DNA from: Methylorubrum populi | GTDB taxonomy: Bacteria; Pseudomonadota; Alphaproteobacteria; Rhizobiales; Beijerinckiaceae | Length of the DNA: 64,000 bases | Assembly (NCBI RefSeq): GCF_002355515.1 | Contig: NZ_AP014809.1 | Coordinates: 1,760,501-1,824,500 of the forward strand | Reading direction: 5' to 3' | Shown: positions 50,673-61,952 of the stretch, piece after piece | How positions within the stretch are numbered: position 1 is the stretch's first letter | Layout of the letters: every line of letters starts with the position of its first letter | Position numbers and translations under genes: made by a program | The notes under the pieces: model-generated | Databases searched by the model: none | The model's input: only the letters and a program-made list of their open reading frames with translations | Told to the model about the DNA's origin: nothing

Positions 50673-52007
50673 TCACATGCCGGTCTTGCCGGGAATCCAG
50701 CCGGTGCCGGCGAGCGGCACCTGCGCCATCGCCGCGGCCTCGATGGTGAGCGCCACCAGATCCTCGGGTTCGAGGTTGTGCAGGTGGCTCTTGCCGCAGG
50801 CGCGGGCGATGGTCTGGGCCTCCAGCGTCATCACCGCGAGGTAGTTGGCGAGCCGGCGGCCGGCGAGTTCCGGATCGAGGCGCTTGGCGAGTTCCGGATC
50901 CTGCGTGGTGATGCCGGCGGGGTCGCGCCCCTCGTGCCAGTCGTCGTAGGCGCCGGCCGTGGTGCCGAGCGCCTCGTACTCCGCCTGCCAGCGGGGATCG
51001 TTGTCGCCCAGCGCGATCAGGGCGGCGGTGCCGATGGCGACCGCATCGGCGCCGAGCGCCAGCACCTTCGCCACATCCGCGCCGGAGCGGATGCCGCCGG
51101 AGACAACGAGCTGCACCTTGCGATGCAGGCCGAGATCCTGCAGCGCCTGCACGGCGGGGCGGATCGCGGCGAGCGTCGGAATGCCGACATGCTCGATGAA
51201 CACGTCCTGCGTCGCGGCGGTGCCGCCCTGCATGCCGTCGAGCACCACCACGTCGGCGCCGGACTTGGCCGCCAGCGCCGTATCGTAATAGGGGCGGCTC
51301 GCGCCGACCTTGACGTAGATCGGCTTCTCCCAGTCGGTGATCTCGCGCAGTTCCTCGATCTTGATCGCGAGGTCGTCCGGCCCGGTCCAGTCCGGATGGC
51401 GGCAGGCGGAGCGCTGGTCGACGCCCGGCGGCAGGCAGCGCATGCCGGCGACGCGCTCGGTGATCTTCTGGCCGAGCAGCATGCCGCCGCCGCCGGGCTT
51501 GGCGCCCTGGCCGATCACGACCTCGATGGCGTCGGCCTTGCGCAGGTCGTCCGGGTTCATGCCGTAGCGCGACGGCAGGTACTGGTAGACCAGGGTCTTG
51601 GAATGTCCGCGCTCCTCCGGCGTCATGCCGCCGTCGCCGGTGGTGGTCGAGGTGCCGGCGATGGTGGCGCCGCGCCCGAGCGCCTCCTTGGCGTTGGCCG
51701 AGAGCGAGCCGAAGCTCATGCCGGCGATGGTGACCGGCGTCTTCAGGTGGATGGGCTTGGAGGCGAAGCGCGCGCCCAGCACCACCTCGGTGCCGCAGCG
51801 CTCGCGGTAGCCCTCGAGCGGGTAACGGCTGATCGAGGCGCCGAGGAACAGCAGGTCGTCGAAATGGGGCAGCGCCCGCTTCGCCCCGGCGCCGCGGATG
51901 TCGTAGATGCCGGTCGCCGCCGCGCGGCGGATCTCGGACATCACGTCGGGGGTGAAGGTCGCCGACAGGCGCGGCTTGGTGCGCGGAGGCTGGCGATGAT
52001 CGGTCAT
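50673..52007 (-). CDS. mgsC: N-methylglutamate synthase subunit C (FMN glutamate-synthase domain)
   Basis: 444 residues homologous to the FMN-binding synthase domain of glutamate synthase. TPVTIAGMSFGSLSANAKEALG, IEVVIGQGAKPGGGGML, VKVGASRPYYDTALAAKSGAD and VVVLDGMQGGTAAT are the FMN and 2-oxo-acid contacts. Cysteines in MRCLPPGVDQRSACRHP correspond to the iron-sulfur region. With MgsA and MgsB it makes N-methylglutamate. Its ATG overlaps the mgsB stop (TGATG). Confidence 0.93.
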   Translation of the reverse strand: MTDHRQPPRTKPRLSATFTPDVMSEIRRAAATGIYDIRGAGAKRALPHFDDLLFLGASISRYPLEGYRERCGTEVVLGARFASKPIHLKTPVTIAGMSFGSLSANAKEALGRGATIAGTSTTTGDGGMTPEERGHSKTLVYQYLPSRYGMNPDDLRKADAIEVVIGQGAKPGGGGMLLGQKITERVAGMRCLPPGVDQRSACRHPDWTGPDDLAIKIEELREITDWEKPIYVKVGASRPYYDTALAAKSGADVVVLDGMQGGTAATQDVFIEHVGIPTLAAIRPAVQALQDLGLHRKVQLVVSGGIRSGADVAKVLALGADAVAIGTAALIALGDNDPRWQAEYEALGTTAGAYDDWHEGRDPAGITTQDPELAKRLDPELAGRRLANYLAVMTLEAQTIARACGKSHLHNLEPEDLVALTIEAAAMAQVPLAGTGWIPGKTGM

Positions 52008-52696
52008 CAGTAGGCTCCGGCGTTGTCGACGTGGAAGTGGTAGAGGGTGCGGGCCGAGCCGTAGCGGCGGAACTCGCTCGGGCTCACTTCCCCGGCCAGC
52101 CCGGCGGCGGCGAGCTTGTCGGCGAGTTCCCGCAGGTGCTCGTCGCGCATGGGCTTCTCGATGCAGTCGGCGCCCAGGCTCTTGACCGAGCCGCGTACGT
52201 AGAGCTTCGCCTCGTAGAGCGAGTCGCCCAGCGCCTCGCCGGCGTCACCCAGCACGGTCAGCGTCCCGGCCTGGGCCATGAAGGCCGACATGTGGCCGAT
52301 CGAGCCCTTCACGACGATGTCGACGCCCTTCATCGAGATGCCGCAGCGGGCGCCTGCATTGCCGTCGATGATGAGCATGCCGCCATGCGCCGTCGCGCCG
52401 GCCGACTGGCTGGCATCGCCGCGCACGTGGACGAGGCCGGAGATCATGTTCTCGGCGACACCGACGCCCGCATTGCCGTTGACGAGAACGGTGGCGAGCT
52501 TGTTCATGCCGGCGCAGTAATAGCCGACATTGCCCTCGATCTCGACGCTGATCGGCGCGTCGAGCCCGGCGGCGATGGCGTGGCGTCCATCCGGACCGGT
52601 GACGGTCCAGTGGGTCTCGTTGGTGTCGGGCCGCAGGGCGTGCAGGGTTCGGTTCAGCTCGCGCAGCGGCGCGGTCCGCAGGTCGAAGCTCGGCAT
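52007..52696 (-). CDS. mgsB: N-methylglutamate synthase subunit B (GltB C-terminal beta-helix domain)
   Basis: 229 residues from the ATG at 52696. It consists of the GXGXG right-handed beta-helix of glutamate synthase: VEIEGNVGYYCAGM, VNGNAGVGVAENMISGLVHV, IDGNAGARCGISMKGVDIVV and LGDAGEALGDSLYEAKLYV repeat at regular spacing. It is structural and probably organises the ammonia/methylamine tunnel between MgsA and MgsC. It is coupled to mgsA (the mgsA stop and mgsB start overlap) and to mgsC. Confidence 0.93.
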   Translation of the reverse strand: MPSFDLRTAPLRELNRTLHALRPDTNETHWTVTGPDGRHAIAAGLDAPISVEIEGNVGYYCAGMNKLATVLVNGNAGVGVAENMISGLVHVRGDASQSAGATAHGGMLIIDGNAGARCGISMKGVDIVVKGSIGHMSAFMAQAGTLTVLGDAGEALGDSLYEAKLYVRGSVKSLGADCIEKPMRDEHLRELADKLAAAGLAGEVSPSEFRRYGSARTLYHFHVDNAGAY

Positions 52697-53616
52697 CAGT
52701 GGCGCTCCCCGGATTCGCGTTCCCACGCGTAGACCTTGGCCGGCTCGGGCTCGAACACCCGGGCCTTATCGATGCCGGGCAGGCCGACCAGCGCCCGGTA
52801 CTCGGAGCCGAAGGCGACATAGTCGTCGGTCTCGGCCATCACGGCGGGCTTGCAGGCGATGGGGTCGCGCACCACGGCGAAGCCCGTCTCGGTGCCGACC
52901 ACGAAGGTGAAGAAGCCATCGAGATCGGTCAGGCTCGATTCGAGCGCTTCCTTGAGCGAGGCGCCCTCGCGCATGCGCCAGCTGAGATAGCCGGCGGCGA
53001 CCTCGGTGTCGTTCTGCGTGGCGAAGCTCAGGCCCTCATGGCGGAGGCGGCGGCGCAGGTCGTTGTGGTTCGACAGCGAGCCGTTATGGACGAGGCACTC
53101 GTCGGTGCCGGTGGAGAACGGGTGGGCGCCGTTGGTCGTCACCGCGCTCTCGGTCGCCATGCGGGTGTGGCCGATGCCGTGGGTGCCGGACATGTTCTCC
53201 AGGGCGAAGCGCTCGGCCACGGCGGCCGGCAGCCCGACCTCCTTGTAGATCTCCATGCGCCGGCCCGCGCTCACCACGTCGATGCCGGGGGCGTTGGCCT
53301 TGAGCCAGGCCCGGATCTCGTCCTCGCGCTCGGCGGGGACGGCGAGGACGGTGTGGGTGTCGCGCTCGGTCGCCTCGGCGGAGAGGGACAGTGCCTGCTC
53401 CAGCCCCGTGACCGCGCCGCGCAGCGCCTCCGGGCCGGGGCCGCGCAGGGTCAGCTTGACGCTGCCCGCATCCGAGACGCCATCCGAGCCGTAGACCGCG
53501 AAGCCGGCGCTGTCGGGGCCGCGATCGGTCATCGTCTCGAGCATCTTGGACAGCATCGCGCCGAGCTGCGGTTCAAGCTTCGGATTCTTGAGGAATAGTC
53601 CGACAATACCGCACAT
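52696..53616 (-). CDS. mgsA: N-methylglutamate synthase subunit A (class II glutamine amidotransferase)
   Basis: 306 residues. It begins MCGIVGLFLKN, with the N-terminal nucleophile Cys2 of class II amidotransferases. TMTDRGPDSAGFAVYG, IGHTRMATESAVTTNGAHPF and CLVHNGSLSNHNDLR contain the glutamine-binding and oxyanion residues. It releases the amine from the gamma-glutamyl donor to the synthase subunits. It is the first gene of mgsA-mgsB-mgsC-gmaS; the 221-bp region upstream (53617-53837) should contain the operon promoter. Confidence 0.92.
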   Translation of the reverse strand: MCGIVGLFLKNPKLEPQLGAMLSKMLETMTDRGPDSAGFAVYGSDGVSDAGSVKLTLRGPGPEALRGAVTGLEQALSLSAEATERDTHTVLAVPAEREDEIRAWLKANAPGIDVVSAGRRMEIYKEVGLPAAVAERFALENMSGTHGIGHTRMATESAVTTNGAHPFSTGTDECLVHNGSLSNHNDLRRRLRHEGLSFATQNDTEVAAGYLSWRMREGASLKEALESSLTDLDGFFTFVVGTETGFAVVRDPIACKPAVMAETDDYVAFGSEYRALVGLPGIDKARVFEPEPAKVYAWERESGERH

Positions 53617-53837
53617 CGGCGTCGCCCCGTCCGTTCGTTCACTGGTGAAAGGGATCGCACGGTGTGCCGGCTACGTCAACTTTCAAGCACGAAAATTTCC
53701 TCTCATGAAACGCTTTCCCGTCGATGCGAGGCGATTCGAGGCGATCCGGTGTGCCGCCCGATCCGGAGAGGGAGCGGCGCTGGATCGCTTCGCGGCCGCT
53801 CGCGATGACGGAGGGACGGTATCGGCCGGCGGGCCTC

Positions 53838-54854
53838 TCAGATTTCCGCTCCCTGCCGCCGGCGCCGACGCTCGGCCCGCGATAGCTCGTCCGCGCTCGC
53901 GAAACCCGTCGCCGCGGCGATTTCGGCGCGGCTCAGCGCGCTCTCGCGGCCGAGCTGGTGCGCCCGGTCCAGGCGCAGGTCGAGGTAGTGGCGGTGGAGA
54001 CCCTGCCCGAGCCCTTCGCGAAACAGCCGCTCCAGCTGCCGCACCGAGACGCGCGCGAGACCGGCCAGGACCTCGCGGGCGAGCGGCGCTTCGAGGTTGG
54101 CCTCCATCGCCGCGAGCACCCGCAGCAGGCGCGGGTCGCGCACGCCGAAGCGCTGGCGCAGGTCCATCCGCTGCGGGCTCAACCCCTCGCGGATCTGATT
54201 GTGCAGGAACCAGTCGCTGACCCCCGCCGCGAGCCCGGCGCCGTGGTCGCGGCCGATCAGGTCGAGCATCAGGTCGAGGGCGGCGATGCCGCCGGAGCAG
54301 GTGATCCGCTCGCCCTGGATCTCGAACAGCGAGCGGACCACCTCGATGTCGGGATAGCGCTCCTCGAAGGCCGGCACGTGCTCCCAGTGCAGCGTGCAGC
54401 GCCGGCCCGAGAGCAGGCCGGCGCGGGCCAGCAGATAGGGGCCGCCGGAAATGCCCCCCAGCGTCACCCCGCGCCGGGCGAGCCCGCGCAGCCACGCGAA
54501 GAGGGCGGGATCGTCGAACTCGGCCGGATTGCCGCCGGCGCAGACGAAGACGCGGTCGGCGGCGATGTCGCTTGAGCCGACCGCGACGTCGGTGAGGATG
54601 CCGAGCCCGTTCGAGGCCTGCACCACGCCGCCGCCGGGCGCGGCGTGCCACCAGCGATACAGTTCGCAGCCCGACAGGGTGTTGGCCGCCCGCAGCGGCT
54701 CGACCGCCGCCGTGTAGGCCATCAGCGGAAAGTCCGGCACCAGCACGAAGCCGACCGTCAGGGTCGCGGGGTGTTCCACCCGCGGCGGCTTCGGCCCCGG
54801 CCGGGCGCGGGCTTCGGGCTCGGTTCGCATTTCTGCGCGATTTGCCGGAATCAT
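53838..54854 (-). CDS. GlxA-like AraC-family transcriptional regulator
   Basis: 338 residues; the ATG at 54830 is an alternative start. Residues about 28-200 form the DJ-1/PfpI (GATase1-like) ligand domain (TVGFVLVPDFPLMAYTAAVE, VFVCAGGNPAEF, TCSGGIAALDLMLDLIG). The C-terminal AraC HTH follows (LARVSVRQLERLFREGLGQG, ESALSRAEIAAATGFASADE). The protein ends QGAEI shortly after the point where most members have HFSRAYRRRFG and 15-20 further residues, so the last helix is altered and short. It lies between the mgs-gmaS and mgd operons and is divergent from mgdA, making it the likely methylamine regulator. Confidence 0.85.
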   Translation of the reverse strand: MIPANRAEMRTEPEARARPGPKPPRVEHPATLTVGFVLVPDFPLMAYTAAVEPLRAANTLSGCELYRWWHAAPGGGVVQASNGLGILTDVAVGSSDIAADRVFVCAGGNPAEFDDPALFAWLRGLARRGVTLGGISGGPYLLARAGLLSGRRCTLHWEHVPAFEERYPDIEVVRSLFEIQGERITCSGGIAALDLMLDLIGRDHGAGLAAGVSDWFLHNQIREGLSPQRMDLRQRFGVRDPRLLRVLAAMEANLEAPLAREVLAGLARVSVRQLERLFREGLGQGLHRHYLDLRLDRAHQLGRESALSRAEIAAATGFASADELSRAERRRRRQGAEI

Positions 54855-54939
54855 GTCGCAAAACGCAAGTCCGCGTGCCCGCGATCTCGGTTAACCCTGG
54901 GACATACGGAACATCCTCCGGCGATGAGCGGATTCCCGC

Positions 54940-56190
54940 ATGCGCTACTCCCTCTTCAGCGTGCTCGGACAGGCCTTGCGCGGCCAGCGCGATTGGACGC
55001 CGCAATGGCGCGACGCGGCCCCGCAGGAGGCCTACGACGTGGTGATCGTCGGCGGCGGCGGGCACGGGCTCGCCACCGCCTACTACCTCGCCAAGGAACA
55101 CGGGATCACCCGCGTCGCCGTGCTGGAGAAGAGCCACGTCGGCTCCGGCAATGTCGGGCGCAACACCACCATCGTGCGCTCCAACTACGGCCTGCCCGGC
55201 AACATCCCGTTCTACGAGCGGTCGATGAAGCTCTGGGAGGGGCTGGAGCAGGACATCAACTACAACGCCATGGTCAGTCAGCGCGGCGTGCTGAACCTGT
55301 ACCATTCCGACGCCCAGCGCGACGCCTATGCGCGGCGCGGCAACGCCATGCGGCTCGCCGGCATCGATGCCGAACTGCTCGACCGCGAGGGCGTGCGGGC
55401 GATGGTCCCGTTCATCGACTTCGACAATGCGCGCTTCCCCGTGAAGGGCGGCCTCATCCAGCACCGCGGCGGCACCGTGCGCCACGACGCGGTGGCCTGG
55501 GGCTATGCCCGCGCGGCGAGTGACCGCGGCGTCGACATCGTCCAGAACTGCGCCGTCACCGGCATCCGCCGCGAGAACGGGCGCGTCACCGGGGTCGAGA
55601 CCAGCCGCGGCTTCATCCGCGCGGGGAAGGTGGCGCTGTCGGTGGCCGGCTCGTCGTCGCTGCTCGCCGGCATGGTCGACATGCGCCTGCCGATCGAGAG
55701 CCACGTCTTGCAGGCCTTCGTCAGCGAGGGCGTGAAGCCCCTGATCGACTGCGTCATGACTTTTGGGGCCGGCCATTTCTACGTCAGCCAGTCGGACAAG
55801 GGCGGCCTCGTCTTCGGCGGCGACATCGACGGCTACAATTCCTATGCGAGCCGCGGCAACCTCCACACCATCGAGGACGTGATGGAAGGCGGCATGGCGC
55901 TCTGGCCGGGGCTCGGGCGGCTGCGGCTGCTGCGCCACTGGGGCGGCATCATGGACATGTCGATGGATGGCTCGCCCATCATCGACCGCACCGACATCGG
56001 CGGCCTCTACCTCAATGCCGGCTGGTGCTACGGCGGCTTCAAGGCGACGCCGGCCGCCGGCTTCTGCTTCGCCCACCTGATCGCCCGCGACGAACCGCAC
56101 GCGGATGCCAGCGCCTACCGCCTCGACCGCTTCGCCACCGGCCACCTCATCGACGAGAAGGGCATGGGCGCCCAGCCCAACCTGCATTGA
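54940..56190 (+). CDS. mgdA: N-methylglutamate dehydrogenase subunit A (sarcosine oxidase beta-like)
   Basis: 416-residue flavoprotein of the DAO family. The FAD dinucleotide-binding motif VVIVGGGGHGLATAYYLAKE starts near residue 33; SHVGSGNVGRNTTIVRSNYG and LYLNAGWCYGGFKATPAAG match the beta subunit of heterotetrameric sarcosine oxidase, including the covalent-FMN/FAD region. In this context it oxidises the N-methyl group of N-methylglutamate. It is first of the mgdABCD operon; the 85-bp gap to the divergent AraC gene should hold the promoter. Confidence 0.9.
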   Translation: MRYSLFSVLGQALRGQRDWTPQWRDAAPQEAYDVVIVGGGGHGLATAYYLAKEHGITRVAVLEKSHVGSGNVGRNTTIVRSNYGLPGNIPFYERSMKLWEGLEQDINYNAMVSQRGVLNLYHSDAQRDAYARRGNAMRLAGIDAELLDREGVRAMVPFIDFDNARFPVKGGLIQHRGGTVRHDAVAWGYARAASDRGVDIVQNCAVTGIRRENGRVTGVETSRGFIRAGKVALSVAGSSSLLAGMVDMRLPIESHVLQAFVSEGVKPLIDCVMTFGAGHFYVSQSDKGGLVFGGDIDGYNSYASRGNLHTIEDVMEGGMALWPGLGRLRLLRHWGGIMDMSMDGSPIIDRTDIGGLYLNAGWCYGGFKATPAAGFCFAHLIARDEPHADASAYRLDRFATGHLIDEKGMGAQPNLH

Positions 56191-56287
56191 GGCTCTCCTG
56201 GTGGCGCCGGCTGCGCCGACGCCACCCGCCGCACGGGCGGCGACGCCTGCTCCAGCGGGCACCGATCTTTAATGAGGACGATACGCC

Positions 56288-56575
56288 ATGCGCATCCGGT
56301 GCCCCTATTGCGGCGAGCGCGACAACGGGGAGTTCAGCTATCTCGGCGACGCCGCGCCCCGGCGCCCCGACGGGATGGAGGCCTCGGCGCAAGCCATGCA
56401 CGACTACGTCTACCTGCGCGACAACCCCGCCGGGACGCTCCGCGAACTCTGGTACCACGCCGCCGGATGCCGCTCCTGGCTGGTCGTGACCCGCGACACC
56501 CGCACCCACGCCATCGAGGCGGTCGAACCGGCGCGCGACGTCGCGCGGGCCCGCCGCTCGGGAGAGGCCGCATGA
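56288..56575 (+). CDS. mgdB: N-methylglutamate dehydrogenase subunit B (sarcosine oxidase delta-like)
   Basis: 95 residues. The zinc ligands of the SoxD fold are visible: IRCPYCGERDNGEFSYLGDA and ELWYHAAGCRSWLVVTRDT (CxxC...H...C). It is a small structural subunit at the interface of the heterotetramer. It overlaps the start of mgdC by 4 bp (ATGA). Confidence 0.93.
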   Translation: MRIRCPYCGERDNGEFSYLGDAAPRRPDGMEASAQAMHDYVYLRDNPAGTLRELWYHAAGCRSWLVVTRDTRTHAIEAVEPARDVARARRSGEAA

Positions 56576-59500
56576 CCACGCTCGCCCTTCAGCGCGCGGA
56601 GGCGCCCGTTTCCGCGACCTCGGCCGATCAGCCGTTCCGCACCGCCACCGGCGGCCTGATCGACCGGAACCGGCCGCGCGACTTCACCTTCGACGGGCGG
56701 CGCCTCACCGGCTTCCACGGCGACACGCTGGCCTCGGCGCTGCTGGCCAACGGCGTGCGCCTCGTCGGCCGCTCGTTCAAGTATCACCGGCCCCGCGGCA
56801 TCCTCTCGGCCGGCTCGGAGGAGCCGAACGCCCTGGTGGAGCTGCGCTCCGGGGCGCGACGCGAGCCCAACACCCGCGCCACCATGGCGGAACTCTATGA
56901 GGGGCTGGAGGCGACGAGCCAGAACCGCTGGCCGTCGCTGGCCGTCGATGCGCTCTCGGTCAACGCGCTGCTCTCGCCGGTCTTCGCGGCCGGCTTCTAC
57001 TACAAGACCTTCATGTGGCCGGCGGCCTTCTGGGAGAAGCTCTACGAGCCGATGATCCGGCGCGCGGCGGGCCTCGGCCGGGCCGCCGACGCGCCCGATC
57101 CCGACACCTACGACCACGCCCACGCCCATTGCGACGTGCTCGTCATCGGCGGCGGCCCGACCGGCCTGTCGGCGGCGCTCGCCGCCGGCCGCTCCGGGGC
57201 GCGGGTGATCCTGGTGGACGAGGATTTCGCCACAGGCGGGCGCCTGCTCGCCGAGCGGCGCGAGATCGGCGGCGTGAGCGGGGCCGAGTGGGCCGCCCGC
57301 GCGGTCGCCGAACTGGAGAGCCTGCCCGAGGTGCGCATCCTGACGCGCACCACCCTGTTCGGCGTCTACGATCACGGTGCCTACGGCGCGGTGGAGCGCG
57401 TCTCCGACCATCTCGCGGTGCCGGCTCCCCACGCGCCGCGCCAGCGGCTGTGGCGGATCGTGGCCCGGCGGGCGGTGCTCGCGGCCGGCGCCATCGAGCG
57501 CCCGCACGTGTTCGGCGGCAACGACCGGCCCGGCGTGATGCTGGCCGGCGCGGTGCGGACCTATCTCAACCGCTACGGCGTGCTGCCGGGCCGGCGCCTC
57601 GCCGTGTTCACGTCGAGCGACGACGGCTGGCGCACCGCCGCCGACGTGATCGCCGCCGGCGGCGGGCTCGCGGCGGTGATCGACACCCGCACCTCCGTCC
57701 CGCCGCATCTGCGCCGGATGGCGGAGGCGGCCGGGGCGCGGGTGGTAACCGGCGGGTACGTCGCCGGTACCAAGGGCCATCTCGGCTTGAGCGCGATCCA
57801 GGTCGTGGACGGCTACCACAGCACGGAGACGATCGCCTGCGACGGTCTCGCCATGGCCAATGGCTGGAATCCGGTCGTCCACCTCGACTCGCACCTGTCG
57901 CGCCGGCCGGTCTGGGACGAGGCGATCCACGCCTTCGTGCCGGGCGCCCTCCCCTCCGGCATGCAGGCCGCCGGCGCCGCCGCCGGGCGCTTCACCCTGG
58001 CCGAATGCCTGGAGACCGGCGCCCGGGCCGGTGCCGAGGCCGCGACCGCCTGCGGCTTCAGCGCCACGGCCGAGTCCGCCCCGACCACCGATCCGGAGAG
58101 CGTGGCCCACACGCCGCTGTGGCGCGCTCCGAAGCCCCGTGGAAAAGCCTTCGTCGATTTCCAGAACGACGTGGCCGCCTCCGACGTGGAACTCGCCCAC
58201 CGCGAGGGGTTTCGCGCCGTCGAGCTGCTGAAGCGCTACACCACCCTCGGCATGGCGACCGACCAGGGCAAGACCTCGAACCTCGCCGGCCTCTCGATCA
58301 TGGCCGAACTCACTGGCAAGGACATCCCGAGCGTCGGCACCACGGTGTTCCGCCCGCCCTTCACGCCGGTGGCCATCGGTGCGTTCGCCGACCATCACCG
58401 CGGCAAGGAGTTCCGCGCCACCCGCCACGTCCCGTCCCATGCCTGGGCCGAGGAGAATGGCTGCGTCTTCGTCGAGACCGGGCTGTGGCTGCGCCCGGCC
58501 TACTTCCCGCGCGCCGGCGAGACCGACTGGCTCGACACGGTGGTGCGCGAGGTCGAGACCGTGCGCGCCCGCGTCGGGATCTGCGACGTCACCACGCTCG
58601 GCAAGATCGACATCCAGGGCCGCGACGCGCTGGCCTTCATCGAGCGGGTCTGCGCCAACCCCTTCGCGACGCTCCCCGTCGGCAAGGCGCGCTACGCCGT
58701 GCTCCTGCGCGAGGACGGCTTCGTCATGGATGACGGCACCGTCGCGCGGCTCGCCGAGACGCACTACGTCATGACCGCCTCGACGGCGAACGCTGCGCGG
58801 GTGATGCAGCATCTCGAATTTTGCCGGCAATGGTTATGGCCGGAGCTCGACGTGCAGCTCGCCTCGGTGAGCGAGCAATGGGCGCAATATGCCATCGCCG
58901 GCCCCCGTGCCCGCGATACGCTCCGCCGCATCGTCGATCCCGGCTTCGACATCGGAAACGAAGCCTTCCCGTTCCTGGCCAGCGCCGAGATCACCGTCGG
59001 CGGCGGCATCCCGGCCCGGCTGTTCCGCATCTCGTTCTCCGGCGAACTCGCCTACGAACTGGCGGTGCCGGCGGCCTATGGCGACGCCGCGTGGCGGGCG
59101 GTCATGCAGGCGGGCCTGCCCTACGGCATCACCGCCTACGGCTCGGAAGCGCTCTCGGTGATGCGCATCGAGAAGGGCCACGCGGCCGGTGCCGAGATCA
59201 ACGGCCAGACCACGGCGCGTGACCTCGGCCTCGGCGGCATGCTCGCCAAGAAGAAGGACTATATCGGCCGCCTGATGAAGGAGCGCCCCGCGCTCACCGA
59301 TCCGGACCGGCCGATCCTGGCCGGTTTTCGCCCGGTCGATCCCAGCGACCGGTTGCGGGCGGGCGCGCATTTCCTGGCGCTCGACGCGGAGCCGAGCCTG
59401 GAGGCCGACGAGGGCGTGATGACCTCGGTGGCCTACTCGCCGAGCCTGCGGAGCTGGATCGGCATCGGCCTGATCCGGCGCGGGACGGAGCGCCACGGCG

Positions 59501-59601
59501 AGCGGGTGCGCGCCTACGATCCGGTGCGCGGCGCCGATATCGAGGTCGAGATCTGCTCGCCCGTCTTCGTCGATCCCAAGGAGGAGAAGCTGCGTGTCTG
59601 A
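56572..59601 (+). CDS. mgdC: N-methylglutamate dehydrogenase subunit C (sarcosine oxidase alpha-like)
   Basis: 1009 residues from the ATG at 56572. Domains in order: an N-terminal ferredoxin-like region (GDTLASALLANGVRLVGRSF, YHRPRGILSAGSEEPNALVE); an NAD-binding Rossmann domain starting DVLVIGGGPTGLSAALAAGR near residue 190; and a C-terminal GcvT-like tetrahydrofolate domain (GICDVTTLGKIDIQGRDAL, RISFSGELAYELAVP, SVMRIEKGHAAGAEINGQTT). The folate domain captures the methyl carbon, consistent with delivery of methylamine carbon to C1 metabolism. Its stop overlaps mgdD. Confidence 0.95.
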   Translation: MTTLALQRAEAPVSATSADQPFRTATGGLIDRNRPRDFTFDGRRLTGFHGDTLASALLANGVRLVGRSFKYHRPRGILSAGSEEPNALVELRSGARREPNTRATMAELYEGLEATSQNRWPSLAVDALSVNALLSPVFAAGFYYKTFMWPAAFWEKLYEPMIRRAAGLGRAADAPDPDTYDHAHAHCDVLVIGGGPTGLSAALAAGRSGARVILVDEDFATGGRLLAERREIGGVSGAEWAARAVAELESLPEVRILTRTTLFGVYDHGAYGAVERVSDHLAVPAPHAPRQRLWRIVARRAVLAAGAIERPHVFGGNDRPGVMLAGAVRTYLNRYGVLPGRRLAVFTSSDDGWRTAADVIAAGGGLAAVIDTRTSVPPHLRRMAEAAGARVVTGGYVAGTKGHLGLSAIQVVDGYHSTETIACDGLAMANGWNPVVHLDSHLSRRPVWDEAIHAFVPGALPSGMQAAGAAAGRFTLAECLETGARAGAEAATACGFSATAESAPTTDPESVAHTPLWRAPKPRGKAFVDFQNDVAASDVELAHREGFRAVELLKRYTTLGMATDQGKTSNLAGLSIMAELTGKDIPSVGTTVFRPPFTPVAIGAFADHHRGKEFRATRHVPSHAWAEENGCVFVETGLWLRPAYFPRAGETDWLDTVVREVETVRARVGICDVTTLGKIDIQGRDALAFIERVCANPFATLPVGKARYAVLLREDGFVMDDGTVARLAETHYVMTASTANAARVMQHLEFCRQWLWPELDVQLASVSEQWAQYAIAGPRARDTLRRIVDPGFDIGNEAFPFLASAEITVGGGIPARLFRISFSGELAYELAVPAAYGDAAWRAVMQAGLPYGITAYGSEALSVMRIEKGHAAGAEINGQTTARDLGLGGMLAKKKDYIGRLMKERPALTDPDRPILAGFRPVDPSDRLRAGAHFLALDAEPSLEADEGVMTSVAYSPSLRSWIGIGLIRRGTERHGERVRAYDPVRGADIEVEICSPVFVDPKEEKLRV

Positions 59602-60229
59602 GCCGGCAACGAACCGAGCGACCGCCTCTCCGTGGCAGCCGCGTAGTGCTTGGGGCGGCGCGGTGCGCGCCGGACGGCACGGCACGGCGCAGGGGCCGGC
59701 GGGCATCCGTCTGACGCCCCGCAATGGCTTCGGCCTCGCCACCCTCATCGCGGCGGAAGGAAAGGAAGCCGACTTACAAGCGGCTCTGACCAAGTGCCTC
59801 GGCCTATCCCTGCCGGAGGCCGGCGCGGCGCATCTCGAGGGCGAGCGCGGCCTGATCTGGTCCGCCCCCGGCCAGTGGCTCGCGGTGGCGCCGTCGCCGC
59901 ACGACCTTCGGGAGCTGCCGGACGCCCTGCGCGGCATCGCCGCCGTCACCGACCAAAGCGACAGCCGCGCCCTGGTGCGGGTCTCCGGGCCGCAGGCGCG
60001 CGCCATGCTCGCCAAGGGCGTCGCCGTCGATCTCCATCCCCGCGCCTTCGGGCCGTGCCGGGCGGCGGTGACGAGCATCGCCCATATCGGCGTGCAGCTC
60101 TGGCAGCGCGACGCGGGCCCGACCTACGACATTGCCGTAGCCCGCAGCTTCGCCGGCAGTTTCTGGCACTGGCTGGAGCACGCCGCGGCCGAGTTCGGCA
60201 CCGAGGTCGAGGGCGTGTCGGGACACTGA
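59594..60229 (+). CDS. mgdD: N-methylglutamate dehydrogenase subunit D (sarcosine oxidase gamma-like)
   Basis: 211 residues from GTG 59594, overlapping mgdC by 8 bp. The C-terminal two-thirds match the gamma subunit of sarcosine oxidase (LIWSAPGQWLAVAPSPHDL, VTDQSDSRALVRVSGPQARA, PTYDIAVARSFAGSFWHWLE). It is a structural subunit that contacts the alpha-subunit folate domain. It is last gene of mgdABCD; no strong terminator follows, only a short GC hairpin near 60285. Confidence 0.9.
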   Translation: MSEPATNRATASPWQPRSAWGGAVRAGRHGTAQGPAGIRLTPRNGFGLATLIAAEGKEADLQAALTKCLGLSLPEAGAAHLEGERGLIWSAPGQWLAVAPSPHDLRELPDALRGIAAVTDQSDSRALVRVSGPQARAMLAKGVAVDLHPRAFGPCRAAVTSIAHIGVQLWQRDAGPTYDIAVARSFAGSFWHWLEHAAAEFGTEVEGVSGH

Positions 60230-60317
60230 TCGGCGCGGACCGAAGCCGGCACGACGCGGTGCCGCCCGGTCGATCGGACCCCGCTTCCCGCGGGGCGGGC
60301 AAACCGGACGCGGCGCC

Positions 60318-61952
<1,635 letters not shown>

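Noticed and set aside
54940..60229. Calling the four genes sarcosine oxidase soxBDAG
   Set aside because: They are homologous to sarcosine oxidase subunits, but the gmaS-mgs neighbourhood makes N-methylglutamate dehydrogenase the better call.
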